Part shown: positions 60,748-64,000 of the stretch, in pieces
How positions within the stretch are numbered: position 1 is the stretch's first letter
Layout of the letters: every line of letters begins with the position of its first letter
Assembly: GCA_963663495.1 (NCBI GenBank)
Contig: OY760427.1
Location: 4,588,001 to 4,652,000, forward strand
DNA from: G963663495 sp963663495
GTDB taxonomy: Bacteria; Bacteroidota; Rhodothermia; Rhodothermales; Bin80
Reading direction: 5' to 3'
DNA length: 64,000 bases
Program-made: the position numbers and the translations under genes
The notes under the pieces: model-generated
The model's database searches: none
The model's input: the letters and a program-made list of their open reading frames with translations, nothing else
Told to the model about the DNA's origin: nothing

Positions 60748-61659
60748 ATGCGAACGCTTTTTCTAGCATTGGCTGCTTTTGCTGTGCTGCATTCGTACGG
60801 GCAGACATCCGGATTGGCCTTCTTGCGGATCGGCATCAACGCGGAGGCCAGCGCCATGGGCGATGCACATGTTGCAGTGGCAGAGGGGGCCTTTTCCACG
60901 TATTGGAACCCCGCCGGTTTGGCTGCAGGCACTAGGCATACGGTTGGTATTTCGCACCGGAGATGGGTCGGCGACCTGCGTATGTATGATGTAGCAGCGC
61001 GCTTCCCGGCGGGCAAGCGCGCTGGCTTGGGCCTTGCCGTGACCGCCTCGGACATCGGAGACCTGGCCGTGCGTGACAGGCCTGGTGATGCGGTAGGCAC
61101 GTTTAGCGCACAGTATATCAGTGCCGGCCTATCGTACGGCCGGCAGGTCGGCCCGCTGCGGCTTGGCGCTGCGGCCAAATATCTTAAGGAACGCTTTTTT
61201 GATGCCGACGCGAGCGGTTACGCAATTGACGCAGGCATACAGGCGCGCTTTGTGCAGCAGTATGTTGCCTTGGGCGCTGCCCTGCGCAATGTTGGCAGCA
61301 TGTCGCGCCTGGAACGCGAAGCCACCCCGTTACCGCGCACCATACAAGCGGGCATCGCTCTGCACCCGCTGCACATATTGGCTGACTGGGACGGGACCCG
61401 TCTCCTTAACCTGATGGTGACGGCGGATATGTCCTACCTCACTACTACCGAGCGGTCACGGCTGCACATCGGCGCAGCCACTACCGTCATGGAAATGGTT
61501 GTGCTACGCCTTGGCTACATTACGGACGACGAGCTTAGAAGCGTTACTGCCGGCTCGGGCATCCTGCTCGAATCCCTGATGGTTGACTATGCCTATATTC
61601 CGTTTGAGAGCGGGTTTGAGGGTCCGGGGCATGTCCTCTCACTAGCCTACGCGTGGTAG
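60748..61659 (+). CDS. PorV/PorQ-family outer membrane protein 2
   Basis: 303 residues from MRTLFLALAAFAVLHSYGQ; an earlier in-frame GTG at 60730 would overlap the previous gene. LAFLRIGINAEASAMGDAHV and AEGAFSTYWNPAGLA form the hallmark (ASAMG-A..A...YWNPAGLA) of PorV/PorQ family proteins. About 12 amphipathic strands follow, ending LSLAYAW. Adjacent to paralogue 1 and the FlgD-domain protein, it suggests a secretion/anchoring cluster. Confidence 0.87.
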   Translation: MRTLFLALAAFAVLHSYGQTSGLAFLRIGINAEASAMGDAHVAVAEGAFSTYWNPAGLAAGTRHTVGISHRRWVGDLRMYDVAARFPAGKRAGLGLAVTASDIGDLAVRDRPGDAVGTFSAQYISAGLSYGRQVGPLRLGAAAKYLKERFFDADASGYAIDAGIQARFVQQYVALGAALRNVGSMSRLEREATPLPRTIQAGIALHPLHILADWDGTRLLNLMVTADMSYLTTTERSRLHIGAATTVMEMVVLRLGYITDDELRSVTAGSGILLESLMVDYAYIPFESGFEGPGHVLSLAYAW

Positions 61660-61724
61660 AATGGTGACACGGCTTGAGGAAATTTGCTGCAGCGCTGTGA
61701 CGCATAAGACACAGATGGCATAAA

Positions 61725-62849
61725 ATGGCCGAGAAGGAGTCTGCCGACAATAGAAGCGCAACTGCCAGAGTGGTGGCATCGCTTGGAAACAGCAAGGTGG
61801 TCGTAGCCCTCCTCGCCATTATCGCCGTCTTCGTGGTGGGGGTTGTGCTGCTTGAGCTTCGCACGGTGCTGATACCGTTCTCGGTAGCACTGCTTCTGAC
61901 CTTTCTGTTCCAGCCGATCGTCTTGTACCTGAAAGCTCGGCGCATTCCGATCTCCATTTCCCTGGTGGCCGTGGTCCTGTCACTCACGCTGGTGATATCG
62001 CTCGTCGGGCTGCTTGTCTACTCGAGTGCACAGTCGTTCACCGAGGCCTTCGATCGCTATGAGGCCAGGATTGACACTATTCTGGATGATGTTCAACGCC
62101 CACTCGAACGGCTTTCAAGCTCCATGGGACTGGATCCCAGCGTGTCCGACATCAGTCAGTTGGTCCAATCCGATGCCATACAGAATATCCTGGCATCGGG
62201 TGTTGGCTCGGTTGTAAATCTGTTGTCCAATGTTTTCCTCGTAATGCTGTTCATGCTGTTCCTCCTTGCCGGCAGCGGAGAGCTAGAGACCAAGATCTGG
62301 AAGGCGTACCCGCCACAGGTAGCGGGACGCATTGCCGGTCTGATGGCTAATATCAGCAGGGAAGTGCGGTCCTACCTGGCGGCAAAGGCACTTGTCAGTG
62401 CCCTGACCGGGATTCTGATTTTCCTGATCCTATGGATACTGGGAGTGGACTTTCCGGTCTTCTGGGGTTTCTTGGCCTTCCTGCTGAATTTCATTCCCAA
62501 CATTGGCTCAATGGTGGCAGTGATCCTCCCTTTTCTGCTGTCCTTGCTGCAGTTCGAATCTCTGACCGTCCCTATCATTGCCCTCGTACTCATGCAGGTG
62601 GTGCAGACGGCAGTTGGCAATGTGGTTGACCCGCGGGTGATGGCCTTCAGCCTGGACCTTAGTCCGGTACTCATCCTGGTGTCGCTCATCTTCTGGGGCT
62701 GGCTATGGGGAATCCCGGGCATGGTGTTGGCGGTCCCGCTGACGGCGACCATAAAGATTTTCTGCGAGAATATTGAGGGACTGCGTCCAGTGGCCGTGCT
62801 GATGGGGTCGGTTTCAAAACGTGACGGGCGCAGGAAGAGGCTAGCCTGA
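61725..62849 (+). CDS. AI-2E family transporter
   Basis: 374 residues. Two N-terminal helices, a soluble middle region (DRYEARIDTILDDVQRPLER), then five to six C-terminal helices with VDFPVFWGFLAFLLNFIPNI, GSMVAVILPFLLSL and the PGMVLAVPLTATIKIFCENI block, typical of the family named after AI-2 export. Members also export other solutes or act as Na+/H+ antiporters, so the substrate is open. The gene converges on argH and overlaps its 3' end by 9 bp. Confidence 0.9.
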   Translation: MAEKESADNRSATARVVASLGNSKVVVALLAIIAVFVVGVVLLELRTVLIPFSVALLLTFLFQPIVLYLKARRIPISISLVAVVLSLTLVISLVGLLVYSSAQSFTEAFDRYEARIDTILDDVQRPLERLSSSMGLDPSVSDISQLVQSDAIQNILASGVGSVVNLLSNVFLVMLFMLFLLAGSGELETKIWKAYPPQVAGRIAGLMANISREVRSYLAAKALVSALTGILIFLILWILGVDFPVFWGFLAFLLNFIPNIGSMVAVILPFLLSLLQFESLTVPIIALVLMQVVQTAVGNVVDPRVMAFSLDLSPVLILVSLIFWGWLWGIPGMVLAVPLTATIKIFCENIEGLRPVAVLMGSVSKRDGRRKRLA

Positions 62850-64000
62850 TAGCGCCGCGCGCGCGGCTGCAATCTGTCCTTCCACGGTGGCGCGTGCCGT
62901 CCCGCCATAGCTCGTGCGTGCATTTACTACTTGCTCCGTGTCCAACGCGGCGAAGACATCTTCATCAATGAGCTCGCTTACTTCCCGCATGCGCGCAAGC
63001 GGTAGATCTCCCAACCCTAGTCCCTCGTTGAGGCATAATGCTACGAGTCGTCCTACCACCTCGTGTGCCTCACGGAACGGCATACCGCGTGCGGCAAGAT
63101 AGTCCGCCAGGTCTGTGGCATTGGAAAAAGCCGCACCTGCCGCCTCTTGCATCCGGTCCGCATGGACCATCATCCGCGGAAGCATTGTCGCATATAACTC
63201 AAGCATTACCCGTAGCGTTCGTGCTGCATCAAACACCCCTTCCTTGTCCTCCTGCATGTCCTTATTGTAGGCCAGCGGCAGGGCCTTCATCACCATGAAC
63301 AACGCCATCAGATGACCGGTCATCCTCCCCGTCTTGCCACGAATCAGCTCGCATACATCAGGATTCTTCTTTTGGGGCATGATGCTGCTGCCCGTCGTAT
63401 GGCTGTCCGGCAGCGTAATGAAGCCGAACTCCTGGCTGGACCACACGATCAGTTCCTCGCTCAGTCGCGAGAGATGCACGGTGGTGAGGGCGGCGTTAAA
63501 CAAAAACTCAAGCGCAAAATCCCTGTCCGAAACGGCGTCCAAAGAGTTGCGGGCCGGCCCATTGAAACCCAAGAGGGACGCCGTCCGATGGCGGTCTATC
63601 GCGAAGCCTGTGCCTGCCAGTGCACCGGCCCCGAGCGGGGAAATATTCAACCGGGGCAGTCCGTCAGTAAAACGCGCATGGTCGCGAGAGAGCATTTCGT
63701 AGTAGGCCAACATATGATGCGCAAACCGCACCGGCTGTGCGACCTGCAGGTGCGTATATCCCGGCATGATGACATCAAGGTGCTCCTCCGCAAGGTCTAC
63801 CAGTACTTCGCGCAACGCTTGAATCTGATCAATAATGGCGTGGGAGGCGCCCCGTAACCAGAGCCGCAGGTCTGTCGCCACCTGATCATTTCTGCTGCGC
63901 GCAGTATGCAGCTTCCCTCCGACCGGGCCGATGCGCTCCGTGAGCATCCGCTCCAGGTTCATGTGCACATCCTCGTCCTCCAGAAGCCACTCTACGCGAC
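62841..64000 (-). CDS. argH: Argininosuccinate lyase ArgH (5' end beyond the window)
   Basis: The last ~386 codons are visible; the frame is open to the window edge (RVEWLLEDEDVHMNLERML). KLHTARSRNDQVATDLRLW and the signature GSSIMPQKKNPDVCELIRGK are present. TGFAIDR, substrate-side residues TPGYTHLQ-like (MPGYTHLQVAQPVRF) and the C-terminal ISELID-like region (VSELIDEDVF) are also seen. It catalyses the last step of arginine synthesis. The start lies outside the window on the high-coordinate side. Confidence 0.96.
   Translation of the reverse strand, partial: RVEWLLEDEDVHMNLERMLTERIGPVGGKLHTARSRNDQVATDLRLWLRGASHAIIDQIQALREVLVDLAEEHLDVIMPGYTHLQVAQPVRFAHHMLAYYEMLSRDHARFTDGLPRLNISPLGAGALAGTGFAIDRHRTASLLGFNGPARNSLDAVSDRDFALEFLFNAALTTVHLSRLSEELIVWSSQEFGFITLPDSHTTGSSIMPQKKNPDVCELIRGKTGRMTGHLMALFMVMKALPLAYNKDMQEDKEGVFDAARTLRVMLELYATMLPRMMVHADRMQEAAGAAFSNATDLADYLAARGMPFREAHEVVGRLVALCLNEGLGLGDLPLARMREVSELIDEDVFAALDTEQVVNARTSYGGTARATVEGQIAAARAALSG

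Noticed and set aside
1..64000. tRNA or rRNA genes
   Set aside because: I looked for clover-leaf-like segments with CCA ends and rRNA motifs in the gaps and saw none I could support by eye.

Overview
The window looks like a chromosomal stretch from a Bacteroidota/Rhodothermota-type bacterium. Two PorV/PorQ-type outer-membrane proteins, a protein with a FlgD-like C-terminal domain, Omp85-type barrels and a one-Cys-sulfatase lipoprotein all point to a Gram-negative member of the FCB group. The exact lineage is inferred; nothing here names it.

Layout. (A) 1-16976 is a defence-island graveyard. It starts with the C-terminal end of a BREX-type PglX methyltransferase, followed by a group II intron remnant, IS66 remnants, three kinds of insertion sequence (IS1634, IS1595, IS1380) and three copies of a tnpB-bearing unit. 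(B) 17002-18813 is an NRAMP-like transporter with a large soluble insertion. (C) 19106-31151 is IS1595 territory. One element (20969-31151) has perfect 8-bp target duplications and contains a four-level nest: IS1595, then IS110, then an IS256-like two-ORF element, then IS1634. Its own cargo is a broken DNA methyltransferase-HNH gene. (D) 31196-45070 is a type III-B CRISPR-Cas locus: cas10/cmr2, cmr3, cmr4, cmr5, a cmr6-cmr1 fusion, a CARF-HEPN effector, cas1, cas2, an 8-repeat array, and cas6, which a fourth tnpB unit now separates from the array. (E) 45113-64000 is ordinary core genome: an Omp85 protein, clpX, a sulfatase, an EcsC-like protein, a beta-barrel, an NDUFA9-like reductase, rsmD, coaD, an aminotransferase, a site-2 protease, surface proteins, an AI-2E-type transporter and argH.

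How the genes work together. The type III-B genes form a tightly coupled operon (ATGA overlaps). Cas10 keeps an HD motif and a GGDD cyclase motif, so cyclic oligoadenylate should activate the downstream CARF-HEPN protein. One spacer is antisense to a pentapeptide-repeat coding sequence, as expected for RNA-dependent type III targeting.

The most unusual signal is how tnpB is carried. Four copies sit in a ~1.46-kb unit that has the terminal inverted repeats of the local IS1595 elements (GGGARTTATAT type). Two copies have perfect 8-bp target duplications (AAATTCAG; TCATATTA). A third copy shares a duplication (ATTATATA) with an adjacent IS1595, forming a composite transposon that carries a methyltransferase gene fragment. 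This shows a TnpB nuclease gene mobilised by a DDE transposase, without TnpA or a serine recombinase in view. The same IS1595 group repeatedly carries DNA methyltransferase genes, all now degraded.
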